Positions 1 through 7,817 are shown, counted from the stretch's first letter. The stretch is 64,000 nt of DNA from Levilactobacillus enshiensis (GCF_007115095.1 NZ_SULH01000001.1:62001-126000); one strand, 5' to 3'. Notes: generated by a model not told the origin, from the sequence alone. Program-made: numbers and translations.

Positions 1-389
1 AGCGGCAGTCATCGTTGATTGTGGGCACGGTATTGCTGCTGTTGGCGCTTTACGTGACCGGCGTAGCCATTACCAATTTGGTGCTGCATCAAGCCGCGGA
101 TAGTAGTCTGTCCGGTATCGGTATCGCGATTGCCTCGGTGATCTTAATGCCGTTGTTGGCGTTGCGGAAACGAACCTTGGGTAAGCAACTCCACTCGCCA
201 GCATTGATGGAAGATGGCATGTGTAACGTGACCTGTGCCTACATGGCCGCCACGGTGCTGATCGGTGCGACTTTGACGGCGTGGGTCGGTTGGTGGTGGA
301 GCGATTCCGTTGCCGCATTGGTCCTGGTCTACTTCATTGCGAGTGAGGGCTGGGAGGCATTTCAAGTTGGCTGTGGTCGCGCGGCGTAA
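1..389 (+). CDS. Cation efflux (CDF-like) membrane protein, C-terminal part
   Basis: The reading frame is open to the left edge, so the gene begins outside the window and the TTG at 15 is not its start. The visible 124 or so residues hold about four hydrophobic segments and a middle LGKQLHSPALMEDG stretch. This resembles the transmembrane domain of cation diffusion facilitator-type transporters, where His/Asp residues near such a segment bind a metal. It would export a divalent metal or other cation across the cell membrane. No C-terminal cytoplasmic domain follows the last membrane segment, so it belongs to the short form of the family. The next gene follows after about 30 bases. The family call is by general similarity only. 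Confidence 0.55.
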   Translation, partial: RQSSLIVGTVLLLLALYVTGVAITNLVLHQAADSSLSGIGIAIASVILMPLLALRKRTLGKQLHSPALMEDGMCNVTCAYMAATVLIGATLTAWVGWWWSDSVAALVLVYFIASEGWEAFQVGCGRAA

Positions 390-422
390 GGTGGAGAGTT
401 CATTTTTTGAGGAGGAGTTTCT

Positions 423-923
423 GTGCCAGTACAGAATGGCTTATTAGTGATCAACGTGCAAAATGGGTACCAGCAAGCAGTCGGCTATGATGAAGTGGTT
501 GCTAAAATTAATCGGCGCTTGGACGTGTACCATCACGCGCACCATCCCGTAATTTTTTTACAGCGCACGGATGATGCCTTCGTGTATGGAAGTCCGTCGT
601 GGGAATTGGACGCACGGTTACAGGTGCAACGTGACGTGATTGTGCTCAACTATCAGACGGATATTTTCTTTGAAACGGGGTTAGTGGAACGACTACGACA
701 TCTGAACATTAACAGCCTTGAGGTGTGCGGGTTGCAGACCGAGCTGGCCGTGGACACGGCAATTCGTGTGGGCCACAACCAAGGGTTTCAGATGGCGATT
801 CAGTCGGGATTGGCAACGACCTTTGCTACCCCGGAATTGACAGCGGAACAGATTCGTTGCCACCACGAACGTGTCTGGGCGCAGGGCTTCGCCACGGTTT
901 ACACGCAGCCCCTAGCAAAATAG
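423..923 (+). CDS. Isochorismatase-family protein lacking the catalytic triad (probable pseudoenzyme)
   Basis: A 166-residue protein with a GTG start preceded by GGAGGAG at a good distance. The fold is that of isochorismatase/nicotinamidase cysteine hydrolases: an N-terminal LLVINVQNGY strand, a middle FFETGL segment and a VCGLQTELAVDTA segment. Active members carry Asp in the first segment (LLVID.QN), Lys before the F..T.L motif, and Cys in the TE.CVDT motif. Here these positions are Asn11, Asn76 and Ala109, so all three catalytic residues appear replaced while the scaffold is intact. The protein is probably not a hydrolase; a binding or regulatory role is inference. The gene is neither truncated nor frameshifted. 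Confidence 0.8.
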   Translation: MPVQNGLLVINVQNGYQQAVGYDEVVAKINRRLDVYHHAHHPVIFLQRTDDAFVYGSPSWELDARLQVQRDVIVLNYQTDIFFETGLVERLRHLNINSLEVCGLQTELAVDTAIRVGHNQGFQMAIQSGLATTFATPELTAEQIRCHHERVWAQGFATVYTQPLAK

Positions 924-1011
924 AAGCTAATGACAAACGATTGTTGTATGATAAACTTGTGCACAATCGTTTTTTTAGTTCAACTAATTCAATGTGAAAG
1001 GGTGACGGGTT

Positions 1012-1485
1012 ATGGCAACGATTTATGAGTTTAAGGAAACTGAAATGAGTGGTAAGACCATTGACTTCAAAGACTATCAGGGCAAAGTATTACTGATTGT
1101 TAATACGGCCAGTAAGTGTGGACTAGCTCCCCAACTAGAGGGGATCGAGGCACTGTACAAGCAGTATCATGATCAAGGATTTGAGGTGCTTGGGTTGCCG
1201 TCCAATCAATTCCACCAGGAACTAGACTCAGACGAAGCCACCAGTGACTTTTGTCAAATGCATTATGGGGTAACCTTTCCGATGACTAAAAAGATTGCGG
1301 TCAATGGAGATGACGAGGACCCGCTGTTCACCTACCTCAAGGCGACCGCGGGCCACGGACGGATCAAATGGAACTTCACGAAGTTTCTGATTGGTCGCGA
1401 TGGTCAGTTGATCGACCGTTACGCGCCAGTGACCAAGCCAGAGAAGGTTGAGCCGGATATTGTTAAGGCTTTGGCGGAAAAATAA
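1012..1485 (+). CDS. gpx: Glutathione/thioredoxin-type peroxidase (GPx family)
   Basis: A 157-residue thioredoxin-fold peroxidase that reduces hydroperoxides. The peroxidatic cysteine is Cys36 in NTASKCGLAPQ. The usual FPCNQF motif reads LPSNQF, giving the active-site Gln66. Cys81 in DFCQMHYG is the likely resolving cysteine, and the conserved KWNFTKFL block supplies Trp120 and Asn121. Bacterial GPx proteins of this Cys type normally use thioredoxin rather than glutathione as reductant (family knowledge). It stands alone, with a weak GGGTGA ribosome site before the ATG and an intrinsic terminator right after the stop. Length matches the family. Confidence 0.92.
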   Translation: MATIYEFKETEMSGKTIDFKDYQGKVLLIVNTASKCGLAPQLEGIEALYKQYHDQGFEVLGLPSNQFHQELDSDEATSDFCQMHYGVTFPMTKKIAVNGDDEDPLFTYLKATAGHGRIKWNFTKFLIGRDGQLIDRYAPVTKPEKVEPDIVKALAEK

Positions 1486-1495
1486 TAGGTATGCT

Positions 1496-1552
1496 AAAAA
1501 GGATTATCCGTTGTTGGCCGGCTTATGGTCAGTCTGGGTAATCCTTTTACGA
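1496..1552 (+). terminator. Intrinsic terminator after gpx
   Basis: AAAAGGATTATCC pairs with GGGTAATCCTTTT around a loop of about 27 bases, followed by a short T-rich tail. The A-rich left arm means it could also stop the convergent minus-strand gene at 1579. Confidence 0.75.
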
Positions 1553-1578
1553 TTAATTATTTAGTTGGTGATAGTCGC

Positions 1579-2115
1579 TTATTTGACGCCTTTATATGCT
1601 GCCTTTAAGTTAGCTCGGTCAAATGACGTGATTGTCTGACTGCCACCCATGATACTATTATCAGAATCAACATAATTTAAACCTAGTGCAGAGCCTAATT
1701 CGGCTGTCGCAAACTGAATAATTTGAGTATCCGAATAATTGTATTTTTTAATATAATGCCTACTTAAACGAATTTGAGTATTCATAATACTACCTCCAAA
1801 TAAACTGGAGTTATTCCTATCTGGTGCATCATGCTTTATATTTTTAACAGATGTTATTCTAATATCTGCCTTACTTTTTTTCTTTGTGTTTACTAATTTT
1901 ATTACGCCATTCGTTTCCCAATTCTTGACAGCAGCCTTAAATATTCCACGATAGTGTTTTGAAGTTGAATCAATATGATAAGTAATTTTCTTTGAATCGA
2001 AATGACCCCAATATGGCTTACTGGAGGCATTCACAGTAACACTGCCCATACTTAATAAACTAATTCCAAGTCCCATCAAGGCTACAAACTTGAGTAAACC
2101 TTTGTTTTTAAACAC
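1579..2115 (-). CDS. Secreted metzincin (matrixin)-like protein without zinc ligands
   Basis: A 178-residue protein with a GTG start and a signal peptide (about residues 1-30, ending VNASS). The mature part looks like a small matrixin-type fold: an N-terminal strand motif (YWGHFDSKKITYHID), a helix (FKAAVKNWE) and a C-terminal active-site helix with Met-turn. The consensus HExGHxxGxxH appears as AELGSALGLNY. The three zinc histidines are Ala138, Ser142 and Tyr148, while the general base Glu139 and the Met-turn (SIM, Met156) remain. It is therefore probably an exported non-catalytic relative of the protease. Base composition is clearly more AT-rich than the neighbours, suggesting transfer. It lies convergent with gpx. 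Function unknown; binding to a wall or extracellular target is conjecture. Confidence 0.7.
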   Translation of the reverse strand: MFKNKGLLKFVALMGLGISLLSMGSVTVNASSKPYWGHFDSKKITYHIDSTSKHYRGIFKAAVKNWETNGVIKLVNTKKKSKADIRITSVKNIKHDAPDRNNSSLFGGSIMNTQIRLSRHYIKKYNYSDTQIIQFATAELGSALGLNYVDSDNSIMGGSQTITSFDRANLKAAYKGVK

Positions 2116-2256
2116 GATATCAGCTCTCTTCTTCAGTCTTTTTCACTACAATTGTGATTCTACGCGGAGGGGACGACATAATATGTCATTTGGCTACCAA
2201 CGGGGAAATTAAATAAAAAAATGCAGATAAATCAGGTTGCATAGGATATTTACGTA

Positions 2257-2298
2257 AAAAAGGATCATCGCAGCCCTAGTCGCTACGATGATCCCTTT
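2257..2298 (-). terminator. Terminator of the copper operon
   Basis: AAAGGATCATCG and CGATGATCCCTTT form a strong stem with A/T-rich flanks on both sides. It lies directly after the stop of the small gene at 2309-2410 and ends the minus-strand operon. Confidence 0.85.
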
Positions 2299-2308
2299 GC
2301 TTGCCATG

Positions 2309-2410
2309 TTAATGGCCAATCAAGGCGCCAATGCCAATTGCCACAATCGTGTAGACGATGGCAATCAACGCTGTTTGCCAGGTGCTTTTACGCCAAAATT
2401 TTTCTTCCAT
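2309..2410 (-). CDS. 33-residue single-pass membrane peptide in the copper operon
   Basis: A short gene starting with ATG at 2410, with AGGAGGG seven bases upstream. It begins only 12 bases after the copA stop and runs up to the operon terminator. The product starts MEEKFWRKSTWQTAL and continues as one hydrophobic helix (about residues 12-32, ending GIGALIGH). The charged N-terminus and single helix suggest a small inner-membrane peptide oriented N-in. Its position and strong ribosome site indicate that it is translated together with the copper ATPase. It may be a small partner or stabiliser of CopA; this is inference from context and no family is recognised. Confidence 0.72.
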   Translation of the reverse strand: MEEKFWRKSTWQTALIAIVYTIVAIGIGALIGH

Positions 2411-2422
2411 TGCGAATCCCTC

Positions 2423-4354
2423 CTATGCGGCAGTGGGTGCTGGTGCAGACGTCAATTTCGACGTGTTCAGCAACAAGGAACTGGCAACGACTGATAAGGA
2501 ACTGAGGGCCATGCCCAGTCCGGCAATCTCCGGACTCAGTGAGAGGCCAAGGGCGAAGAAGACGCCAGCAGCCACGGGAATCCCTAACGTGTTGTAGATG
2601 AATGCCCAAAACAGGTTCAGCTTAATCCGGCTGAAAGTCTTCTTGCTGAGTTCCAGGGCGTGAACGACATCTTGGAGGTCATTCTTGACCAAGACGATTC
2701 CGCCAGATTCAATGGCGATATCGGTACCAGAGCCCATGGCGATGCCGACATCGGCAGTGGTTAAGGCTGGGGCGTCGTTGATGCCGTCACCCACAAAGGC
2801 GACCGGGCCATCAGCTTGGAGCCGTTTAACGTTATCGGCCTTATCGCCGGGGAGCACATCTGCAATAACGTCATCGATGCCAACTTCGGCGGCAATCGCC
2901 TGAGCGACCCGTTGGTTATCCCCGGTCAGCATAACGGTTCGCAGACCCCGTTTCTTCAGTGCAGCAATGGCACCAGCGGAGCTCGCTTTCGGTGCGTCTT
3001 GAATCGCAATCAGACCAATGATCTTGCCGGCCAGACCGACCAGCACAACGGTCTTGGCCTCGCTTTGAAGTTTGGTCATTTGGCGGCTGAGTTCTGTGGT
3101 CAAGGCGTAGTCAGCGAGCAATTTGTCATTACCAATGAGGGCGGCTTGGCCATTGACCGTGGCCTGGACCCCCTTGCCTTCGATCGCTTTAAAATCAGTT
3201 GCGGCGGTCACGGTTCGGCCGTCAGCCTTGGCCTTATCTAAAATGGCGGCGGCAAGGGGATGCTCAGATGAGACTTCCAAACTAGCGGCAACGTCCAGGA
3301 CGGTCTCCGGGTCGCCCACAATGTCAGTGACCTGTGGCTGACCGGCCGTAATGGTGCCAGTCTTGTCGAAAACCACCGTCTTTACGCGGTTAGCAGCTTC
3401 GAGGACCTCCCCATTTTTAATCAGGATGCCCATCTTAGCACTCCGGCCAGTACCGACCATCAAGGCCGTGGGGGTCGCGATGCCGAGGGCACAGGGACAA
3501 GCGATGATGACAACGGAGACGGCAAAGAGCATGGCATTGACCACACTGGCCCCGAGAAAGACGTACCAGACCGTAAACGTTAAGATCGCAATCATCAGAA
3601 CGGCGGGAACGAAGATATCCGCCACCTTGTCGACCGTTTTCTGAATGGGGGCATGGCTGGTCTGAGCCTTCTTGACCATCTCGACAATTTGCGATAACAG
3701 GGTGTCACTCCCGACCTTGCTGGCCCGGAATAAGAACGTTCCCGTGTTATTCATCGTCGCACCGATAACGTGATCACCAGCTTGTTTCGTGACGGGCATA
3801 CTTTCACCGGTAACCATGGACTCGTCAATGGTCGAGGTCCCTTCAGTAATGACGCCATCGACCGCAATTTTTTGGCCGGGCTTCACGCGCACGATATCAC
3901 CAACAATGACTTCAGCCAAGGGGACCTTGACCAGTTGGCCATCGCGCATGACTTCGGCATCCTTGGCCTGCAGGTCGACTAATTTGCTAACCGCGCCCGA
4001 GGCGGAATGTTTCATTTTTTCTTCAAAATACTGGCCGAGCAAAATGAAGGTGACCACGAAGGCGGCACTTTCATAGAAGACGGCTTTACCAGTCAGCGTC
4101 GCGTAGAAACTATAGAGGTAGGCCGTCGCCGTTCCAATGGCGACCAGTGTATCCATGTTGGCGTGGTGATGACGAAAGGCGGCCCAAGCACTCTCGATGA
4201 AGGGACCGGCGGAGACGGCCATCACGGCGGTGGTCAGGAGAAACATGGTCCAGGCACCACCGGGAAGCATGAAACCAAAGGGTTGGCCCACCATTTCAAC
4301 CAGCATGGGGAGGGAGACAATCAGTGAGAAGACAAACCGGTTTTTGATGCTCAT
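2423..4354 (-). CDS. copA: Copper-translocating P1B-type ATPase
   Basis: A 643-residue ATPase that pumps Cu(I) out of the cytoplasm. It shows, in order, four N-terminal membrane helices, the TGES actuator loop, the CPC metal-site motif (IACPCALGIATP), the phosphorylation site DKTGT, an SSEHPLA nucleotide-binding motif, GDGIND, and two C-terminal helices. The latter carry FIYN and MALSS, which are P1B-1 Cu(I) signatures. There is no N-terminal CxxC metal-binding domain, although one is common in CopA. The chosen ATG at 4354 overlaps the upstream stop (ATGA) and has AAAGGTGG ahead; a longer reading from 4396 would overlap the upstream gene by 46 bases. It is the third gene of a four-gene operon, probably CopY-controlled. 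Confidence 0.93.
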   Translation of the reverse strand: MSIKNRFVFSLIVSLPMLVEMVGQPFGFMLPGGAWTMFLLTTAVMAVSAGPFIESAWAAFRHHHANMDTLVAIGTATAYLYSFYATLTGKAVFYESAAFVVTFILLGQYFEEKMKHSASGAVSKLVDLQAKDAEVMRDGQLVKVPLAEVIVGDIVRVKPGQKIAVDGVITEGTSTIDESMVTGESMPVTKQAGDHVIGATMNNTGTFLFRASKVGSDTLLSQIVEMVKKAQTSHAPIQKTVDKVADIFVPAVLMIAILTFTVWYVFLGASVVNAMLFAVSVVIIACPCALGIATPTALMVGTGRSAKMGILIKNGEVLEAANRVKTVVFDKTGTITAGQPQVTDIVGDPETVLDVAASLEVSSEHPLAAAILDKAKADGRTVTAATDFKAIEGKGVQATVNGQAALIGNDKLLADYALTTELSRQMTKLQSEAKTVVLVGLAGKIIGLIAIQDAPKASSAGAIAALKKRGLRTVMLTGDNQRVAQAIAAEVGIDDVIADVLPGDKADNVKRLQADGPVAFVGDGINDAPALTTADVGIAMGSGTDIAIESGGIVLVKNDLQDVVHALELSKKTFSRIKLNLFWAFIYNTLGIPVAAGVFFALGLSLSPEIAGLGMALSSLSVVASSLLLNTSKLTSAPAPTAA

Positions 4355-4623
4355 GGCTTGATGACCACCTTTCCGTGGAACATATCCATACCGCAACTGA
4401 AGTCGAATTCACCGGCATGACTGGTGTCGATGGTGACGGTCCGTGGTGTGTTGAGTGGCAGGTCTTCATTGAAATTGAGCGCTTGCGAGTGGACTTGATC
4501 CAGACAGCCGGCATCTTTGATCCGATTAAACGTCAATTCGGCAGGAACACCCTGAGTCAATGTGACTGTAGCGGGAACGTAGCCGCCATCAACGATAATG
4601 GTTGCAACTTGTTTGTTTGTCAT
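4351..4623 (-). CDS. Small soluble cupredoxin-domain protein
   Basis: A 90-residue protein with no signal peptide, made of a single cupredoxin-like beta domain. It holds VDGGYVPATVTL near the start, GCLDQV in the middle and FSCGMDMFHGKVVIK at the C-terminus. The cysteine, methionine and histidine of CGMDMFHG, with the earlier Cys, are likely copper ligands. It overlaps the copA start by four bases, so translation is coupled. Because this CopA lacks its own N-terminal metal domain, the protein may act as a cytoplasmic copper donor; that role is inference. It is a paralogue of the upstream membrane-anchored protein. Confidence 0.82.
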   Translation of the reverse strand: MTNKQVATIIVDGGYVPATVTLTQGVPAELTFNRIKDAGCLDQVHSQALNFNEDLPLNTPRTVTIDTSHAGEFDFSCGMDMFHGKVVIKP

Positions 4624-4637
4624 GATGAAGACCTCCG

Positions 4638-5009
4638 TTATTTAATAATGACCTTACCGTGAAACATGTTCATCCCACACGCGTAGTCGAACTCGCCGGC
4701 CTTGCTGGTGTCGATGTCGATGACCTGGTCTTGGTCCTTAGGAAGAAACTGGTTGATTCCGAAATCAGGAAAGACGACTTGTTCCAAACAACTTGATGGG
4801 TCCTTACGGTTAAAGGTGATGTGGGCGGGCACACCGCGCTTTAAGACGACCGTACTGGGCGAGTAGCCACCGCTGACTTCAACTGCAGCATCCTGGGATT
4901 GACCAGTCATGGCAGCATCAACAGCTCGTGTGGTGTGTTTGCCGAAGAACCACCAGGCGATGAAGCCAATCAGTGCCGCAGCAACTATGAGGACGATTAA
5001 TTTGATCAT
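4638..5009 (-). CDS. Membrane-anchored cupredoxin-domain protein
   Basis: A 123-residue protein with one N-terminal membrane helix (about residues 2-22, MIKLIVLIVAAALIGF) and then a cupredoxin-like domain. The domain carries VSGGYSPSTVVLKRG, PSSCLEQV and YACGMNMFHGKVIIK, the same probable copper ligands as the next gene. It is the first gene of the operon; the following gene starts 14 bases later. The anchor would display the domain at the membrane, where it could bind copper for or from CopA (inference). Two CopY-like boxes lie within 75 bases upstream. Confidence 0.82.
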   Translation of the reverse strand: MIKLIVLIVAAALIGFIAWWFFGKHTTRAVDAAMTGQSQDAAVEVSGGYSPSTVVLKRGVPAHITFNRKDPSSCLEQVVFPDFGINQFLPKDQDQVIDIDTSKAGEFDYACGMNMFHGKVIIK

Positions 5010-5032
5010 GAGAAATTCCTGCTTTCTTTGTT

Positions 5033-5083
5033 TACGTTTGTAATCTATGAATGTAGCTTACCGCCAACGATTACATTTGTCAA
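5033..5083 (-). promoter_or_regulatory. Copper operon promoter with two CopY-type operators
   Basis: On the minus strand, TTGACA (5078-5083) and TAAGCT (5055-5060) are 17 bases apart. The CopY/TcrY box is TACAnnTGTA (known from enterococci and lactococci). TACGTTTGTA at 5033-5042 and TACATTTGTC at 5072-5081 each match 9 of the 10 positions. One overlaps the -35 element and the other lies downstream of the -10, an arrangement suited to copper-relieved repression. No copY gene is present in the window. Confidence 0.72.
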
Positions 5084-5215
5084 CATAAAGTGATTATCAA
5101 ATTTAGTTGTGGGGCAAAAGTAGGTGCCAACTGGTTGTGGTGTAGTTACCGGAATCGCTGTTGGCGTCGCACGGATCAGACCTGTGTTTAGTCTAGAAAG
5201 CAACTAGCAGGGCAT

Positions 5216-5252
5216 AAAAAAAGAACCATGATGGCTTTTCTCATCATAGTTC
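5216..5252 (-). terminator. Terminator after the beta-lactamase-like gene
   Basis: On the minus strand, GAACTATGATG pairs with CATCATGGTTC around a short loop, followed by a run of T residues. One mismatch interrupts the stem. Confidence 0.8.
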
Positions 5253-5269
5253 CCAAATGTTCTATTTAC

Positions 5270-6250
5270 TTACCGATTGAGGCCCTGAACAATGCTGGGG
5301 TCATACATCATCTTCTGAATGTGCGTGGTGATTTCGGCCATCCGGGGGAAGCCACTGAAGCCGCTTTGACCGTGGCCGTGGGTCATGATGACCAGCACGT
5401 AGCGTTGGCCATTGGGCAGGGTGACGATGGCGGCATCGTTGTTGGTATCCCCGAGAAAACCGACCTTGTCAGCAGCGACTGTCCCTTTTTTCGCGGTAGC
5501 CGCACCGGCTGGAATCCCGGTCCGGTAGATCTGTTTGCGCATGAGCGAAAGTAGCCACTGCTGGTCGTGAAGATGGTTAAATGGGGCCTGCTGGCGGGCC
5601 AATTTCTTCAGGAGCAACGTCAGACTGTAGGCCGTGGTGACGGACGCTTGGTTAGCAACGAAGGTGGGCGTGTACCAGCCTTCGCTCGCGATGAAGTCAT
5701 CAAGAGTCGTCAGTCCATAGGTATCCAACACGCCTTCCGCAAAGTCATTCTCACTGTTGACGATCATGCGTTGGAAGCCTTCCTTTTCGGTGAGCGTCCA
5801 ATCGTAGTAGCCTAAGTGATTTTGGTGGAAGAGGTAGGCGGCGATGAATAACTTGTAGGTGCTAGCGGAGACCATCGGCGTGTGAGCGTTGGCCGATGTG
5901 GCGAGCTTGCCCTGTTTATAGAACTGGCGGGTCGTCTGGGACTTTGCCGCCGAGCTGCCAGCGGTTGGTCCTAAATTATAGAAGCTGACGCTGGCTGTCC
6001 CGTCAGATGTAACCGATTTCAAGTAGCGGTTCAGCTTATGTTTGAGTCGCTTTTGTTGGACCGTGATTTCATGGGGAGTTGGGCCCTTAGCTTCTGCCAA
6101 CGAAGTGGTCGCATTCTCAGCCGCGTTCTTCTGATGGGCCTGAACACCAACGATGCTGGCGATGCCGACGACTAAAATGACGAGTCCTAGCAAATAAGTA
6201 CGGTATTTATAGAGTTTTCCCAAAAATGATTGCGGTTCTGTATGTTTCAT
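5270..6250 (-). CDS. Membrane-anchored class A beta-lactamase-like serine hydrolase
   Basis: A 326-residue protein with one N-terminal membrane helix (about residues 18-38), then an extracellular domain of the beta-lactamase/penicillin-recognising family. The SxxK motif is SASTYK (Ser130, Lys133), the SxN motif is SEN (Ser166-Asn168), and DKVGFLG (Lys262) corresponds to the KTG box. Lactobacilli encode several such proteins of unknown substrate; they may act on peptidoglycan peptides or beta-lactams (family knowledge). It is a single gene with its own terminator. True antibiotic resistance cannot be inferred from the motifs. Confidence 0.8.
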   Translation of the reverse strand: MKHTEPQSFLGKLYKYRTYLLGLVILVVGIASIVGVQAHQKNAAENATTSLAEAKGPTPHEITVQQKRLKHKLNRYLKSVTSDGTASVSFYNLGPTAGSSAAKSQTTRQFYKQGKLATSANAHTPMVSASTYKLFIAAYLFHQNHLGYYDWTLTEKEGFQRMIVNSENDFAEGVLDTYGLTTLDDFIASEGWYTPTFVANQASVTTAYSLTLLLKKLARQQAPFNHLHDQQWLLSLMRKQIYRTGIPAGAATAKKGTVAADKVGFLGDTNNDAAIVTLPNGQRYVLVIMTHGHGQSGFSGFPRMAEITTHIQKMMYDPSIVQGLNR

Positions 6251-6714
6251 CGGCTGACTCTCATTTCTTTAAGTTGTATGTCTGGTGAACTAATTAATGG
6301 TTTTAATTATACGCTCAAATTTTGGCGGCGTATACGAAGAATTCTGAAGTAAAGGTGGTTGGCTAAAAAAGATGAAATGCCTGATATTCTGGGAATGGGG
6401 TGCTTCATGTTGCCCAACCGGTGACGTTGCTGTTCATCAACGGGTGATTCGAAGCGGGGGGCCGGATGATTAAGGCAGACCCTGATCTCATTGAAGAAGC
6501 CGATGGGGCCAATGCATAGCATGAACGTGTTCTTTAGTGGTGAGGATTCAAGGGATGACCAATATTGATGACTAAAAAGGTTATCATCCTCAAACTTTTT
6601 GGCGAATATTTATCAGGTTACTGACCTAGTTGTGCAAAATCTGGTAGACTAAATTTATGACGTTGTGAGACCGTTTTCATTCCGACCATCACAACAAACT
6701 TAGGAGGATTTCGC
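6251..6714. other. Intergenic region with a possible gene remnant
   Basis: No intact gene is visible in these 464 bases. In the plus frame through 6421 the stretch 6385-6516 reads like protein sequence (VTLLFING, then a TGA, then FEAGGRMIKADPDLIEE) and ends at TAG. This may be a decayed gene, but no family is recognised. The last 100 bases must hold the promoter of the aldo/keto reductase, although no clear -35/-10 pair was found. Confidence 0.3.
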
Positions 6715-7683
6715 ATGAAGTATCGGCATTTAGGAAAACAAGGATTACGCGTGAGTGAACTGGCACTTGGAAGCTGGATGACTGACGTGAGTGCGGGCGA
6801 CAAGCAGGACTTGGCCGCACAGAGTATCAAGTTAGCTTATGAAAATGGTATCAACTTTTTTGACTGTGCCGACGCTTATAGTGGTGGTGCGGCTGAACGC
6901 TTCTTGGGTAAGACGTTGAAGCAGTTCCCCCGTAAAGAATTGGTGATGTCTAGTAAGGTTTTCTTCCCCACGGGTGAGGGCGTGAATGACGGGGGCCTTT
7001 CCCGCAAGCACATTACGGAATCATTGGAGCAATCGTTAAGCAACATGCAGACCGACTACCTCGACCTGTACTTCTGTCACCGGTTTGACCCCGAAACGCC
7101 GCTGGCCGAAACGTTGACCACGCTGAGCGGGTTGGTCGACCAAGGTAAGATTCTGTACTACGGCGTCAGTGAATGGCGGCCCGTGCAGATTTTGGAGGCC
7201 CAATTAATCATTCAGGAACGTGGCCTGCACCCCATGTCTGTCGTGCAACCTCAGTACAACATGTTTGACCGCTACATTGAACACGAACTACTCGATGTTT
7301 GTGGCAAGCTCGGCCTGGGCGTTGTCCCATTTTCACCGCTGTCACAGGGCCTCCTGACCGGTAAGTACCGTAAGGGTCAAGCGATTCCAGCGGGTTCACG
7401 GGCAACCTATCAAGGACAGATTAAGGCGTTACTGACCGACGACAACTTGGATAAGGTTGAAGCGTTGGTCAAGATGGCCGCCGAATTGGACACGGACCTG
7501 TCGACATTTGCCTTAGCCTGGGGCTTACGCGACCCACGGATCTCCAGCCTGATTACCGGTGCCAGCAAGCCTAAGCAATTGCAGAACAATTTGAAGGCCA
7601 TTGATTTAGACATTCCAGCAGAATACTTTACCCGAATCGATAAGCTATTTGGGTTTAAAAAGTTCTCCCGCCAAATTGGCTAA
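6715..7683 (+). CDS. Aldo/keto reductase (YghZ/Kv-beta-like)
   Basis: A 322-residue NADP(H)-dependent oxidoreductase of the TIM-barrel AKR superfamily. The N-terminal KYRHLGKQGLRVS, the catalytic tetrad region FFDCADAYSGG (Asp, Tyr), the lysine in VMSSKVFF and the histidine of DLYFCHRFD follow the family order. A YGVSEW segment and a C-terminal cofactor-binding SSLITGASKPKQL complete it. This branch typically reduces small aldehydes such as methylglyoxal. Start ATG with TTAGGAGG just upstream. It stands alone, with a strong terminator downstream. Substrate unknown. Confidence 0.93.
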   Translation: MKYRHLGKQGLRVSELALGSWMTDVSAGDKQDLAAQSIKLAYENGINFFDCADAYSGGAAERFLGKTLKQFPRKELVMSSKVFFPTGEGVNDGGLSRKHITESLEQSLSNMQTDYLDLYFCHRFDPETPLAETLTTLSGLVDQGKILYYGVSEWRPVQILEAQLIIQERGLHPMSVVQPQYNMFDRYIEHELLDVCGKLGLGVVPFSPLSQGLLTGKYRKGQAIPAGSRATYQGQIKALLTDDNLDKVEALVKMAAELDTDLSTFALAWGLRDPRISSLITGASKPKQLQNNLKAIDLDIPAEYFTRIDKLFGFKKFSRQIG

Positions 7684-7694
7684 ATATACAGCTC

Positions 7695-7735
7695 GTGCAT
7701 TAAAAAGCGTGTCATGCAAGACACGCTTTTTTTAT
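7695..7735 (+). terminator. Intrinsic terminator after the aldo/keto reductase
   Basis: AAAAAGCGTGTC, six loop bases, GACACGCTTTTTTT: a perfect stem with a long T run. Confidence 0.95.
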
Positions 7736-7808
7736 CGCCCGATTAAGGCCACTTTCAGTAATGAGCGATCTACCGGACACGAACCGCCTCGCTTCCCACG
7801 AGTGGGTG

Positions 7809-7817
7809 TGGTATACT
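7809..7817 (+). promoter_or_regulatory. Probable extended -10 promoter for the GPP34 gene
   Basis: TGGTATACT is a TGn-extended -10 element (TATACT at 7812-7817) without a good -35. About 110 bases of untranslated leader would follow before the GTG at 7929. Confidence 0.45.

Noticed and set aside
2288-4662. Several plus-strand open frames opposite the copper operon
   Set aside because: They lie inside copA and the cupredoxin genes, lack ribosome sites and have no protein-like features; they mirror the GC-rich minus-strand genes.
6307-6522. 71-codon minus-strand frame
   Set aside because: No ribosome site or recognisable product; the opposite strand gives a more protein-like reading.
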